From Hyphomicrobiales bacterium (lineage in GTDB: Bacteria > Pseudomonadota > Alphaproteobacteria > Rhizobiales > Beijerinckiaceae), in contig UBNE01000028.1 of assembly GCA_900466745.1 (NCBI GenBank), positions 186,001 through 250,000 of the forward strand: a stretch of 64,000 nt of DNA, given 5' to 3'. A program made the translations under genes and the position numbers. A model generated the notes under the pieces. The model ran no database searches, was not told the DNA's origin, and saw only the letters and a program-made list of their open reading frames with translations. Of the stretch, positions 25,785 to 34,507 are shown in pieces. Numbering within the stretch: the stretch's first letter is position 1; each line of letters begins with the position of its first letter.

Positions 25785-26678
25785 TTATTCCGCCCGCCGC
25801 TCCGCCCGGGTGACGAGCTTGCCGATGCGGCGGACCATCTCCTTGCTGCCGAGCAGCGGCGCATGGCCCTGGCCGGGGACGACATGGGTCTCGCAATCCG
25901 GGTGGCGCTCGGCCATCTCCTGCAAGGTCTTCTCGGCGAGGAGGTCGGAATTGTCTCCCCGGATCGCCAGCATCGGCACGCTTTGCAGGGCGTCGAAATA
26001 AGGCCAGAGCACCGGCAGCGGTACCTCGAGGTCGAGCTCCTCCAGCACCTTCATCAGATTGGTGTCGTAGTCGGGCCGCAGCGGCCCGTCGCGATCGGTC
26101 CAGGTCCGGCGCGCCATCAGCTCCCATTCGGTGTCGCCGAGCGCCGGGAACTGCTGGTCGGAGAGCCGTTTCAGGATCTCGGCGCCTTCCGAAAAGCTGC
26201 GCGGCTGCGGTAGCTTGCCGACATAGCCGCGGATGCGCAGCAGGCCGCGCGCGTCGATCACCGGCCCGACATCGTTCAGCACCGCGCCCTTGATCACGGC
26301 CGGGCGCGCCGCCGCCAGCGCCATGGTGAGAAGCCCGCCGCGCGACGTGCCGATGAACACGGCCCGCTCGATGCCGGCCGCGACCAGGACCTGCATCAGG
26401 TCGTCGAGCTCGACGCGGATGTCGTAGTGCTTCCATTCGGGATCATAGGCCGAGAGCCCGCGGCCGCGATAATCCAGCGCCAGGACGCGCCGTGGCCGGG
26501 CCTCGTCCTGGGACAGGGCCAGCGCGACCTCGTGGAAATCGGCGGCGGTGCGGGCGAATCCGGGCAGGCAGACGACCGGGAGCGCCGACCCGGCGAGCGG
26601 GCCGTAGTCGCGGGCATGCAGCTTCAGCCCGTCCGAAGCCGTGAAGAAGCGGGAGGCGAAGCCGGTCTCGACAGTCAT
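25785..26678 (-). CDS. Alpha/beta hydrolase
   Basis: 297 residues of the alpha/beta hydrolase fold. The nucleophile elbow is GTSRGG (serine near residue 110), the oxyanion region is CLPGFARTAADF, and the catalytic histidine is in VPGQGHAPLL near the C-terminus. LALDYRGRGLSAYDP is the typical strand-4 sequence. It probably hydrolyses an ester, lactone or C-C bond; the substrate is unknown. It is a single gene downstream of a MarR-type regulator on the same strand, with a 75-base gap. Confidence 0.88.
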   Translation of the reverse strand: MTVETGFASRFFTASDGLKLHARDYGPLAGSALPVVCLPGFARTAADFHEVALALSQDEARPRRVLALDYRGRGLSAYDPEWKHYDIRVELDDLMQVLVAAGIERAVFIGTSRGGLLTMALAAARPAVIKGAVLNDVGPVIDARGLLRIRGYVGKLPQPRSFSEGAEILKRLSDQQFPALGDTEWELMARRTWTDRDGPLRPDYDTNLMKVLEELDLEVPLPVLWPYFDALQSVPMLAIRGDNSDLLAEKTLQEMAERHPDCETHVVPGQGHAPLLGSKEMVRRIGKLVTRAERRAE

Positions 26679-26753
26679 GGGGGTCTCGGGTGGAAGGACG
26701 CGAACAGCTAACCACGCGCGCGCCGGCGACGGAAGCCGCCCGCATGCGCTCGC

Positions 26754-27179
26754 TCACGGCGCACCCCAGCTCTTGAGCTTGGCGAGGCAGAGATTGAAGG
26801 CTTCGAGCTCTTCGGGCGTGAGCACGGCGAGGAAGTCGCGCTCCATCGTCTCGCCCAGGCGGTCGGCCTCGCGCCGAACGGCATCGCCCTTGGGCGTGAG
26901 CCGGAGGCTGACCCGGCGGGCATCGGCGCTTTCGAGGTCGCGCCGGACATAGCCCGCATCGACCAGCTTGCGCAGATGCTTCGAGACCAGCGTCTGCTCG
27001 ATCAGCGTGGCTTCCGAGAGCGCGCGCGACGACAGGCCGGGCTCGTCGCCGATGGCGCGGATCACGCGCAGCTCCCGGATGTTGAGCCCGAGCTCCCGCT
27101 TGTAGACCTGCGACGCCCTGGCGCGCGCCGCCGCGCTCACCTGGTCGAGCCGGAAGGTGAGGAAGGCGTCGCGCGCCAT
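26754..27179 (-). CDS. MarR-family transcriptional regulator
   Basis: 141 residues with a winged helix-turn-helix: LSSRALSEATLIEQTLVSKHLRKLVDAGYVRRDLESADARRVSL carries the recognition helix and wing of MarR proteins. It acts as a dimer on DNA, often responding to small aromatic ligands. It starts 4 bases downstream of the stop of the MFS transporter gene in the same direction, so it may be co-transcribed with the transporter and amidohydrolase and regulate them; this is inference. Confidence 0.9.
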   Translation of the reverse strand: MARDAFLTFRLDQVSAAARARASQVYKRELGLNIRELRVIRAIGDEPGLSSRALSEATLIEQTLVSKHLRKLVDAGYVRRDLESADARRVSLRLTPKGDAVRREADRLGETMERDFLAVLTPEELEAFNLCLAKLKSWGAP

Positions 27180-27183
27180 GGCG

Positions 27184-28479
27184 CTAGCGCTGCGCCGGGC
27201 GCCGGCCGGCCAGCCACAGCGCGAGGACGGACAGCGCGGTGCAGGCGAGGATGTAGTAGGAGGGCATCATGTCCGAGCCAGACTTCGCCACCAGCCAGGT
27301 CAGGGTGAAGGGGGCGAGCCCGCCGAACAGCAGCACGACGACGTTGTAGGCGATCGACATGCCGGTGGAGCGGACATCGGTCGGGAACATGCCTGCGAGC
27401 AGGCCCGGCGTCGGCGCCCAGATCGCGGCGATCGAGAGCGCGCAGATCGCCTGCGCGACCAGCAGCCGCTCGAAGCTCGGCTCCGCCACGACATAGGCGA
27501 GCAGCGGGTAGGAGAGCAGCGCGAAGCTCAGCATCCCGATCAGCCAGACGCGGAAGGCGCTCCAGCGGTCGCAGAGCTGGCCCATCAGCGGCACGAAGAC
27601 GAAGAGCAGGACGCCGCCGATCAGCGAGCTCAGCATGGCGCTGGTGAAGGGCAGCTTGAGCTGGCGCATCACATAGCCGGGCAGGAAGATGAACCAGACA
27701 TAGTTCGAGACCGTGCCGGGGATCATGATGCCGCAGCAGCGCAGCAGCGCGTTGCGATGCTCCGCCAGCACGGCCCGGAACGGGGTGCGGGTCTCGCCCT
27801 TGCCGGCCTCGCGCTCATATTCCGGCGATTCGTCGACGAAGCGGCGGATATAGAAGCCGAGCGGCGTGATCAGCGCGCCGAGCAGGAAGGGGATGCGCCA
27901 GCCCCAGCCCTGCAGCGCCTCGGGCGTCAGCAGCGTCGCCAGGGCGTAGCCGGAGAAGGCCGAGAGCGCGAGCGCCAGCGCCTGCGAGCACATCTGGAAG
28001 CTGCCATAGGTCATCTTGCGGCCGGGCGGCGCGTATTCGACCAGCATCGCCGTGGCCGAGGCGAACTCGGCGCCGACCGAGACGCCTTGCAGGATGCGCG
28101 CGAGGATGATGAGGATCGGCGCCAGCACGCCGATCGTGGCATAGCCCGGCGTCAGCCCGATCAGCACGGTGGAGAAGCCCATGATCAGGATCATCACCGT
28201 CAGGATCGGCTTGCGGCCGAAACGGTCGGCATAGGTCGAGAGCAGCACGCCGCCGATCGGCCGGACGAGGAAGGAGATCGCGAAGGTCGCCGCGGTCAGC
28301 AGCGCCGAGACCAGCGGGTCGGAGCTCGGGAAGAAGACCTGCGCGATGATGGTCGAGAAGAAGCCGTAGACGAGGAAATCGTACCATTCGAGGCCGTTGC
28401 CGATCACCGAGGAGATGACGGCGCGGCGGACCATGGCGGGGGAGCGCGGTTGCCCGCTCTGGATCGCGGCGGCGGTCAT
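27184..28479 (-). CDS. MFS transporter, metabolite:H+ symporter (MHS) type
   Basis: 431 residues with 12 hydrophobic segments. GNGLEWYDFLVYGFF near the N-terminus and DRFGRKPIL between helices 2 and 3 are hallmarks of the MHS branch (ShiA/ProP/KgtP-like), with RILQGVSVGAEFASATAMLVEYAP later. It imports an organic acid, osmolyte or amino-acid derivative with protons. The ATG at 28479 overlaps the stop of the M20 amidohydrolase gene by four bases (ATGA), which argues that it brings in the amide substrate of that enzyme. Confidence 0.92.
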   Translation of the reverse strand: MTAAAIQSGQPRSPAMVRRAVISSVIGNGLEWYDFLVYGFFSTIIAQVFFPSSDPLVSALLTAATFAISFLVRPIGGVLLSTYADRFGRKPILTVMILIMGFSTVLIGLTPGYATIGVLAPILIILARILQGVSVGAEFASATAMLVEYAPPGRKMTYGSFQMCSQALALALSAFSGYALATLLTPEALQGWGWRIPFLLGALITPLGFYIRRFVDESPEYEREAGKGETRTPFRAVLAEHRNALLRCCGIMIPGTVSNYVWFIFLPGYVMRQLKLPFTSAMLSSLIGGVLLFVFVPLMGQLCDRWSAFRVWLIGMLSFALLSYPLLAYVVAEPSFERLLVAQAICALSIAAIWAPTPGLLAGMFPTDVRSTGMSIAYNVVVLLFGGLAPFTLTWLVAKSGSDMMPSYYILACTALSVLALWLAGRRPAQR

Positions 28480-29630
28480 GCATTGGCTCCGGTCTGGCGC
28501 TCGACGAGGCGGCACAGGATGCTGGCGCCGATCGGGAGCAGGCGGTCGTCGAAATCGAAGGTCGGATGGTGGCACATCGCGCCGGGCTGGCCGAGGAAGA
28601 TATAGGCGCCGGGCCATTGCGCCAGCATCAGCGCGAAATCGTCCGAGAAGGGCAGGGGTCTGCGCCCGGTCTGGACGTTCTCGGCGCCGAGCACGGCTCC
28701 GGCGGCCTCCGCCGCCGCGGCGGCCGCGCGCGGATCGTTGAGGCAGGGCGGGCAGCTCGCCTTGCTGGAGAGGGCGACGGTGCAGCCCGACATCAGCGCC
28801 AGGCCGCGGCAGATGGCGTCGAGCTTCTCGACGATGCGGGCTTCCGTCGCCGGATCGTAGCTGCGGATCGTGCCGGCGAGATAGGCCTCGGCCGGGATGA
28901 TGTTGGGGGCGCTGCCGGCCGAGAGCTGGCCGAGGCTGACGACGGCCGGCTCCAGCGGGTCGACATGGCGCCCGACGATGGAGGAGATCTCGGCCGCCAG
29001 CCGCGCCGCGACCTGGAGCGGATCGACCGTGGTGTGCGGCGCGGCGCCATGGCCGCCGACGCCCCGGACCGCGATCTCGAAGACATGGGTGCCGCTCAGC
29101 GTCGCGCCGGGTCGGACGCAGGCCGTGCCTTCCGCATAGAGCGGGATGGTGTGGAGCGCATAGACCTCGGAACAGGGAAAGCGCTCGAACAGCCCGTCGG
29201 CGATCATCCGCTCGGCGCCCTGGCCGACCTCCTCGGCCGGCTGGAAGATGAGATGCACCTTGCCGCGCCTGGGCGGGTTGGCGGCGAGATGGCGGGCGGC
29301 GGCGAGCAGCATCACCGTATGGCCGTCATGGCCGCAGCCGTGGAAGCTGTGGGCGACCGTGGAGCGGTAGGCGAGCCCGGTCTGCTCCTCCATCGGCAGC
29401 GCGTCCATGTCGGCGCGCAGCCCGATGGTGGGGCCGTCCGCGGCGCCCCTGATGACGCCGACGAGCCCGGTGCCGCCCAGCCCGCGATGCACCTCGACGC
29501 CGAAGGAGGCGAGGGTTTTTGCGACGAAGTCCGAGGTTCGGAATTCCTGGAACGCGGTCTCTGGATGGGCGTGTAGATCGCGGCGCCAGGCCTCGAGCGT
29601 CGGCGCGAAAGCGACAATGTCCTGCAGCAT
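28476..29630 (-). CDS. M20-family metallo-amidohydrolase
   Basis: 384 residues. Metal-binding motifs are HGCGHDGHT (near residue 95), FQPAEEVGQGAE (near 130) and CHHPTFDFDD near the C-terminus, as in hippurate hydrolase and N-acyl-amino-acid amidohydrolases. A central dimerisation domain contains GVGGHGAAPH. It hydrolyses an N-acyl or amide bond in the cytoplasm. The ATG at 29630 has GGGAGG eight bases upstream; the frame stays open to 29681 without family sequence. It heads an operon with the MFS transporter and probably the MarR regulator. Confidence 0.92.
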   Translation of the reverse strand: MLQDIVAFAPTLEAWRRDLHAHPETAFQEFRTSDFVAKTLASFGVEVHRGLGGTGLVGVIRGAADGPTIGLRADMDALPMEEQTGLAYRSTVAHSFHGCGHDGHTVMLLAAARHLAANPPRRGKVHLIFQPAEEVGQGAERMIADGLFERFPCSEVYALHTIPLYAEGTACVRPGATLSGTHVFEIAVRGVGGHGAAPHTTVDPLQVAARLAAEISSIVGRHVDPLEPAVVSLGQLSAGSAPNIIPAEAYLAGTIRSYDPATEARIVEKLDAICRGLALMSGCTVALSSKASCPPCLNDPRAAAAAAEAAGAVLGAENVQTGRRPLPFSDDFALMLAQWPGAYIFLGQPGAMCHHPTFDFDDRLLPIGASILCRLVERQTGANA

Positions 29631-29741
29631 CGAAGTGCCTCCCCTGTCACCGCATTTAATTGAAAATTTCAAATATTGCAATCACAGGAGAAGATTGTTG
29701 TCGCAGTGCACAATGCCGGTGGGGAATCGGTGACCTGTGCC

Positions 29742-29852
29742 GTCATCCCCGGCCAGCGAGGCGAAGACGCGGAACTGCAGGCCGGCGCGTTTCCGGCCGA
29801 GGCTCGGGCACGGATGCCGGATCGGCGCGGCCAGCGCCGCCTGCCCGGGACG
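29742..29852 (+). repeat. GTCAT-CCCGG intergenic repeat, copy
   Basis: The element starts gtcatccccggc and ends ggatcggcgcggccagcgcc then gcctgcccgggacg. Start and end agree with the element at 47416-47514, and its right half with 10801-10838 on the other strand. It lies between the slt stop and the amidohydrolase start region. Confidence 0.65.
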
Positions 29853-29880
29853 ATCGGGCGGCTATGGCGCCGTCAGGCCC

Positions 29881-31959
29881 CTACTCCTGTCTGCCGCCGC
29901 GCTTCAGATCGTAGTCGATCAGATAGGCGGTGCGCTGGTTGAGGCGCTGCCGGTAGACCTGCAGATTCTCCATCACGCGCTGGACGTAGTTGCGCGTCTC
30001 GGAGAAGGGGATGCGCTCGACCCAGTCGACCGCGTCGACATCCGGGTCGCGCGGGTCGCCATAGGCGGCGATCCACTTCCTCACATTGGGCGAGCCGGCA
30101 TTGTAGGCGGCGAAGGTCAGGACATAGGAGCCGCGCCACTCCTTCAGCAGGTCGTTGAGATGGGCGGCGCCCATCCGCGCCGCATAGAGCGGGTCCTCGC
30201 CGAGCTTCTGCCAGTCGAAGGGCAGGCCGGCGCGCCGGGCCGTCTCGCGGGCGGTGGCGGGCATCATCTGCATCAGCCCGCGCGCGCCGGCATGCGACAT
30301 CGCGGTCGGGTCGAAGGCGCTTTCCTGCCGCGCGATGGCGTGGACGATGGCGCGCTCCATCGGGTCGCCGAGCACGTCGAATTCCGGCACGCCATGGGTC
30401 GGATAGGCGGCCTGGTCGAGCGGGAAGCCGCGTTGCAGCGCCGCCTTGCCGATGGCGACGAGGGTGCGCGCATCCGATTCGCGCCGGGCGATGGCCGCGA
30501 TCGTCTCCAGCGCGGCGGCGGTGTGCAGGCGCCGGGCCAGATCGGCGAGCATCAGATTGGCGAGGTCGCGCTCGCCGATCCTGTAGAGCAGGCGCACGCC
30601 GCGATGGCCGGGCAGGGCGTCGAGCCCCGCCGCCGCGGTGAGCCGCAGCGGCAGGTCGCCGAGGCCGAGCCTGGCGCGGGCGAGCTGCCCGTAATAGGCG
30701 ACGGGCTGCTCGGCGGCCTTGCCGAAGGCGGCCTTCGCCTCCTCCGGCCGGTCGAGCGCCTCATAGGCGCGCCCTTGCCAATAGGCGGCGCGCGCCACCG
30801 AGATCGGCGTTTCCGCGATGGCGGCGGCCGCGTCGAAATGCTTCAGCGCCGCCTCGGGGGCCTTCAGGAAGCGCAGCGCGATGAAGCCGGCCTGCCATTC
30901 GGCCTCGAGCCGCTCGGCCGCCTCCTCGGCGCCGTGCCCGGCGGCGATCTCATAGGCCTTCTGCGGGTTGCCGGCGTCGAGCAGCTTGCGCGAGAGGATG
31001 CGCCGCTCCTCCCACCAGCCATCGCCATCGCCCAGCAGCGACGGGTCGCGCGGGATCGCGATCATGGCCTTGACGGCCTCGTCGAGCTTGTCGGCCCGGC
31101 GCGCCTGCTGCGCCTGCAAGAAGGCGAAGGAGAGGTCGCCGCGCAGCGCGGCCGGCACGGCCGCAATCAGCTTCTCGGGAATCGGCCGCCGGGCCCTGGC
31201 GCTGGCGAGCCGGGCCTTGGCCAGCAGCACATAACCAGGCGAGACGCGGGCGGCGCTGCGCAGCGCCGCCGGGCCGTCCTTGCGGAAGAGGGAGCGTTCG
31301 GCGCGCAGGCGGTGGTCGTCCTGGCCCAGGACCTCGCCGAACTGCGCCAGGACGATCTTCTCCAGGGCCGGCCCGAACGGGTCCCTGCGCCAGCTCTGCC
31401 GGATCAGGGCCTTGGCCTCGGCGGAGCGGCCCTCGTCCTTGAGCGCGAGCGCCAGCGCGATCCGCCCGGCGGGCGAAACCGGCTGCCCGGCGCCGAAGAA
31501 GGCGCGGATGACGGCCGGGCTCTTCTTCTCGGCGATCAGGGCCTCTTCGGCCCGGCGCCGGAACCGGGTCGTGGCCGGATAGTCCGGATGGCCGCGCAGG
31601 AAGGCGTGGATGCGGGAGAAGGGCACGGCGCCGGCATTGGCGTGGATCGCCACCCATTCCAGCAGGGTCCGCGCGGCCGGTTCGTCGATCCGGGCGGCGG
31701 CGGCATCGCCTTCGGCCAGCGCGCCCTTGCGATAGGCCGTGACGGCGGCGCGGACGACGTCGAGATTGAGCGCCGCATCGGCCTGCAGGGCGCCGGGCGG
31801 ATAGGGCGGCAGCGAGCCGGTCGCCTCGACATCGCTGATCAGGGCCAGCCGGCCCTGGCCGGCGGGCGCGCCCTCGTCCTGCGCCCGGGAAAGCGAGGCG
31901 CCGAGCAGAAGCGGCAGCAGGAGAACCGGCAGTCGTCGCCGGACGGCAGGCGAGGCCAT
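29881..31959 (-). CDS. Soluble lytic murein transglycosylase (Slt family)
   Basis: 692 residues. A signal peptide (LPVLLLPLLLGASLSRAQ) is followed by about 480 residues of helical repeats forming the Slt superhelical ring, and a C-terminal SLT domain (about 540-670) with the catalytic glutamate in ARQESAFDP, then GARGLMQMMPATA and TFAAYNAGSPNV. It cleaves peptidoglycan strands in the periplasm to yield 1,6-anhydromuramyl products. An ATG at 31986 is in frame, but the ATG at 31959 has GGAG seven bases upstream and gives the better signal peptide. Confidence 0.92.
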   Translation of the reverse strand: MASPAVRRRLPVLLLPLLLGASLSRAQDEGAPAGQGRLALISDVEATGSLPPYPPGALQADAALNLDVVRAAVTAYRKGALAEGDAAAARIDEPAARTLLEWVAIHANAGAVPFSRIHAFLRGHPDYPATTRFRRRAEEALIAEKKSPAVIRAFFGAGQPVSPAGRIALALALKDEGRSAEAKALIRQSWRRDPFGPALEKIVLAQFGEVLGQDDHRLRAERSLFRKDGPAALRSAARVSPGYVLLAKARLASARARRPIPEKLIAAVPAALRGDLSFAFLQAQQARRADKLDEAVKAMIAIPRDPSLLGDGDGWWEERRILSRKLLDAGNPQKAYEIAAGHGAEEAAERLEAEWQAGFIALRFLKAPEAALKHFDAAAAIAETPISVARAAYWQGRAYEALDRPEEAKAAFGKAAEQPVAYYGQLARARLGLGDLPLRLTAAAGLDALPGHRGVRLLYRIGERDLANLMLADLARRLHTAAALETIAAIARRESDARTLVAIGKAALQRGFPLDQAAYPTHGVPEFDVLGDPMERAIVHAIARQESAFDPTAMSHAGARGLMQMMPATARETARRAGLPFDWQKLGEDPLYAARMGAAHLNDLLKEWRGSYVLTFAAYNAGSPNVRKWIAAYGDPRDPDVDAVDWVERIPFSETRNYVQRVMENLQVYRQRLNQRTAYLIDYDLKRGGRQE

Positions 31960-32454
31960 GAGACGGCTCCATCCTCGTTCAGGCATCGAGAGAGGGTCCG
32001 AGAAGCAGGTTTAAGAAGGCTTAACCATGACATTTCCCCAAACCCTTTCGGGACCGTCGGTCTGAGGATCGATCGTCAATCTCCTCGGCTTTGCTTTTCC
32101 AAGGGTCGTTCTCGGCGCGTTCGCGCTTCTCCCTCGTGGCCTCCGCGAGAAGCTTCCGGTCGATCTTGCGCGATGACCTCTTCGCCATGCCGAGCGACAT
32201 GCCGGTGTCGCCCGGCCGGCGCCCCGGCTTCAAGCCGCCTCAGGCCGTTTTCCCGCCAGCGCGATCCCCGCAGACGCAACTCCTCCTCCCAAATCGACCT
32301 TGGCCGGAACCGCCCGGCGAAGATCGCGCCAGGCGATGAAAGCCCGGCCTCCGCAAGGAGCCCCGCCTTCTCGTTTCGAAGCGGATCAGGAACCAATGAG
32401 GCACGCAGCCGTTTGCCTCTCGCAACTTGGCAGTGAAGTCAGCAGGAGGGGCGC
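31960..32454. other. Divergent intergenic region upstream of slt and the microprotein
   Basis: 495 bases. It contains a TTAA-gaaggc-TTAACCAT motif at 32011-32028 that resembles a CtrA site with a spacer one base short, a doubtful small reading frame on the minus strand (32021-32188), and nothing else that I can support. Confidence 0.45.
32021..32188 (-). CDS. Possible small charged protein (doubtful)
   Basis: A 55-residue frame starting MAKRSSRKIDRK and rich in Lys, Arg, Glu and Asp. Its composition differs from the Arg/Ala/Pro-rich shadow frames seen elsewhere in this high-GC sequence, which is why it is listed. No Shine-Dalgarno sequence is visible before the ATG at 32188, nor before the in-frame ATGs at 32200 and 32233. 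It ends inside the CtrA-like motif. It could be a real small gene or chance. Confidence 0.3.
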   Translation of the reverse strand: MAKRSSRKIDRKLLAEATREKRERAENDPWKSKAEEIDDRSSDRRSRKGLGKCHG

Positions 32455-32529
32455 ATGGACAGCATTATTTATCTCGTCGGCTTGGTGGTGATCATCATGG
32501 CGATCCTCTCGTTTCTCGGTCTTCGATAG
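32455..32529 (+). CDS. 24-residue single-helix membrane microprotein
   Basis: A 24-residue frame beginning MDSIIYLVGL and ending LSFLGLR. Nearly the whole length is one hydrophobic helix with a charged residue (Asp, Arg) at each end, the form of small inner-membrane proteins. AGGAGGG at 32444-32450 sits four bases before the ATG, an almost perfect ribosome-binding site. The next gene, also a membrane protein, starts nine bases after the stop with its own GGAG overlapping this gene's TAG. I recall similar tiny proteins in other rhizobia but cannot confirm this here. Function unknown; it may be a subunit or regulator of the neighbouring membrane protein. Confidence 0.75.
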   Translation: MDSIIYLVGLVVIIMAILSFLGLR

Positions 32530-32538
32530 GAGCTCGCC

Positions 32539-33408
32539 ATGTCCATGTCTGGAACGGATGTCGTCGTCGCTCCTGTGACCGTCAACAAGGAAAACCGCTC
32601 CTATGTACAATGGGGGCCGATCATCGGCGGTGCTGTCATTGCCACCGCGATATCGACGATCATGACAGTCTTCGGCTCGGCGATCGGCCTGTCGATGGTC
32701 TCTGCCGATCTGGAGAGAAGCTCGAGCCCCACCGCATTGGCTGTCGCGGGTGCGCTTTGGGCCCTCTGGATTCTGGTTTCGGCCACGATGGCCGGCGGCT
32801 ATCTGGCGGGTCGCATGCGCCAGCCGAGCTTCGATGCCAATCAAGAAGAAAGGAAGGTGCGCGACGCGACCCATGGCCTTCTCGTCTGGGCCACCGGCGC
32901 CCTTTTGATCACCGTCGTGGCGACGTCCTCGCTCTTCGGCGCGGCGAAGACAGCCGCGAGCGGCGTCGCCAGCGTCAGCTCGGGCGTGGCGTCGCTGGTG
33001 TCCGAGAATGTCGATCCGCTTGCAATGACGCTCGACAACGTGATGCGGGCGAATGGGCAGCAGCCGCCGTCAGCCCAGGAACGCGACGAAGCATCCCGCA
33101 TCTTCGTCAGCGCGCTCAGGAATGGAAAGATCGAGCAGGGCGACCGGGATTATCTCGCATCGCGCCTTGCCGCGCGGTCCGGCATCTCCGAGCAGGACGC
33201 GCAAAAGCGGATCGACGACGCCTACGCCCGTCTCTCGCAAGCCAAGGACACAGCCAAGCAGGCCGCGGAGCGGGCGCGCAAGATCGCTGTTCTGACCGCC
33301 TTCCTGACGGCAGCCTCACTGCTCGTCGGAGCGGCTGCCGCGGCCTGGGCTGCCACCTTGGGCGGTACGCATCGCGATGAGAACATGCATGTCGACGCCG
33401 TGGGGTGA
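32539..33408 (+). CDS. Membrane protein of unknown function
   Basis: 289 residues. Four hydrophobic segments: YVQWGPIIGGAVIATAISTIM (about 22-45), ALAVAGALWALWILVSATMAGGYLAG (66-93), ATGALLITVVATSSLFGA (117-135) and a C-terminal LTAFLTAASLLVGAAAAAWAA (254-275). A soluble helical region of about 115 residues, rich in Glu, Arg and Ala (SAQERDEASRIFVSAL), lies between the third and fourth. I do not recognise a characterised family. It is translated with the 24-residue microprotein upstream and ends with a good terminator. Confidence 0.85.
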   Translation: MSMSGTDVVVAPVTVNKENRSYVQWGPIIGGAVIATAISTIMTVFGSAIGLSMVSADLERSSSPTALAVAGALWALWILVSATMAGGYLAGRMRQPSFDANQEERKVRDATHGLLVWATGALLITVVATSSLFGAAKTAASGVASVSSGVASLVSENVDPLAMTLDNVMRANGQQPPSAQERDEASRIFVSALRNGKIEQGDRDYLASRLAARSGISEQDAQKRIDDAYARLSQAKDTAKQAAERARKIAVLTAFLTAASLLVGAAAAAWAATLGGTHRDENMHVDAVG

Positions 33409-33447
33409 GCAGCGGATTTGCTTTGAGAAGGGCTGAATGCTTCCTGC

Positions 33448-33478
33448 GCCCCGCCAGATCTTGCTGGCGGGGCCTTTT
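33448..33478 (+). terminator. Intrinsic terminator after the membrane protein gene
   Basis: A perfect ten-base stem gccccgccag/ctggcggggc with a six-base loop is followed by CTTTT. It ends five bases before the stop of the convergent DUF982 gene. Confidence 0.88.
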
Positions 33479-33482
33479 GCGC

Positions 33483-33785
33483 TCAGGCCGTGCCGTGAGA
33501 GCCCTTGCGCCTGCTGCTGGCGAATGCCGCGACATCGGGAGCCAGGATGTCGTGCTTCTCGGCCCATGAGGCGAACAGCCCCCTCGCCGTGTCGGGCTCG
33601 ATGTCGCCGCGGACCGCAGCCAGACAGGCCTTCGATGCGAAGGCATGGGCCGTGTCGCGCCGGCTCCCGGGCCAATCGGCCAGGAACATGTAGGCCTCCA
33701 TCGCCGATGAAACCGCTGTCGGGATGCCGGCGCCCGCCAGGATGATCACCGGGCGCTCGAAATCGTCGGAAGGCATCAGTGCCAT
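33483..33785 (-). CDS. DUF982 domain protein
   Basis: 100 residues. The pattern FERPVIILAGAGIPTAVSS, AMEAYMFLADWPGSRRDTAHAFASKACLAAVRGDIEP matches the short DUF982 proteins that are numerous in Rhizobiales and have no known function. AGGAGG lies eight bases before the ATG at 33785 but only two before the in-frame ATG at 33791, so 33785 is chosen. It converges on the membrane protein gene and shares its terminator region. Confidence 0.85.
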   Translation of the reverse strand: MALMPSDDFERPVIILAGAGIPTAVSSAMEAYMFLADWPGSRRDTAHAFASKACLAAVRGDIEPDTARGLFASWAEKHDILAPDVAAFASSRRKGSHGTA

Positions 33786-34507
33786 TGCCATATCCTCCTG
33801 GAAGCAACATGGGTCTGGTCCCGCATCCGGCGTGACGCAGGGCGGATGCGGATGGGGCTGATTTATGGGTGCCGGATTTCGATCTTCAAGGGTCGAACGC
33901 GTATAGCGGGGCCGGTCCTTGCCGTGCCGCTGCGGCCGGGCATAAACCTCGGCCCGGCTCGATCACGCCGCCGAAGGGTTCGGACGGCCGACAGGGCAGG
34001 CGCGAAGCAGCCGTCGTCATCGCCGGTCTCGGCGATCTCGCCCTGGATCGGACGGCTTTCGCCATGCCGGCTCCAGCGGTTCGACATCTCATGGGCCGAA
34101 ACAGGCGCCGTCCTGCTCGGCATCGAGCATCGGCCCGAAAAGCGGAGCGCGGTTTTCGGGAGAAGCGACGCAAAATCAGAGACCTGGAGGATCGGACCGA
34201 ATACGATATTCGGTCCGAGGCTCTGGAGCGCAGCGACCCTCCCTTCACCCGACATCGGAGGTCTCCGGGCTGGGAAGGGGTGAGGAGCGCTTTTCAGCGT
34301 TGCTGCTTGGTCCGGTTGCGTCCGCCGCTGTTCCGGCGACGCCTTTCAGGGTGCCGCGAGATATCCCGGGCTGTTGGGAGAGATCGAGTTGAAGAAGGCT
34401 TGACCATGGCGATACGCATTTTGATGGGTTGCCGGCTTTGCCTCCGCGAGGCGACGGTTTATGTGTGACGGCCCGCAACCTCGTATTTCCGCCTCAGGAT
34501 GGTCCTC
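33786..34507. other. Long intergenic region before dapA
   Basis: 722 bases with no supported gene. Several open frames occur on both strands but none has a Shine-Dalgarno sequence or a recognisable product. It holds a palindromic repeat (34125-34218) and presumably the dapA promoter in its right part. A frame of 20 codons starting at 34406 is too weak to call. Confidence 0.5.
34125..34218. repeat. Palindromic intergenic repeat, subfamily 2, copy 2, plus 12-bp hairpin
   Basis: From gagcatcggcccgaaaagcg onward this matches the element at 25618, including the inner hairpin and gacgcaaaatcagag. The right end instead carries a perfect hairpin: tcggaccgaata (34192-34203), loop cga, tattcggtccga (34207-34218). 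Confidence 0.75.

Noticed and set aside
33846..34468. Overlapping open frames in the gap before dapA
   Set aside because: Frames on both strands overlap each other and the palindromic repeat, have no ribosome-binding site, and none gives a recognisable product.
34406..34468. 20-codon frame starting MAIRIL before dapA
   Set aside because: No clear Shine-Dalgarno site, mixed composition and no sign of coupling to dapA.
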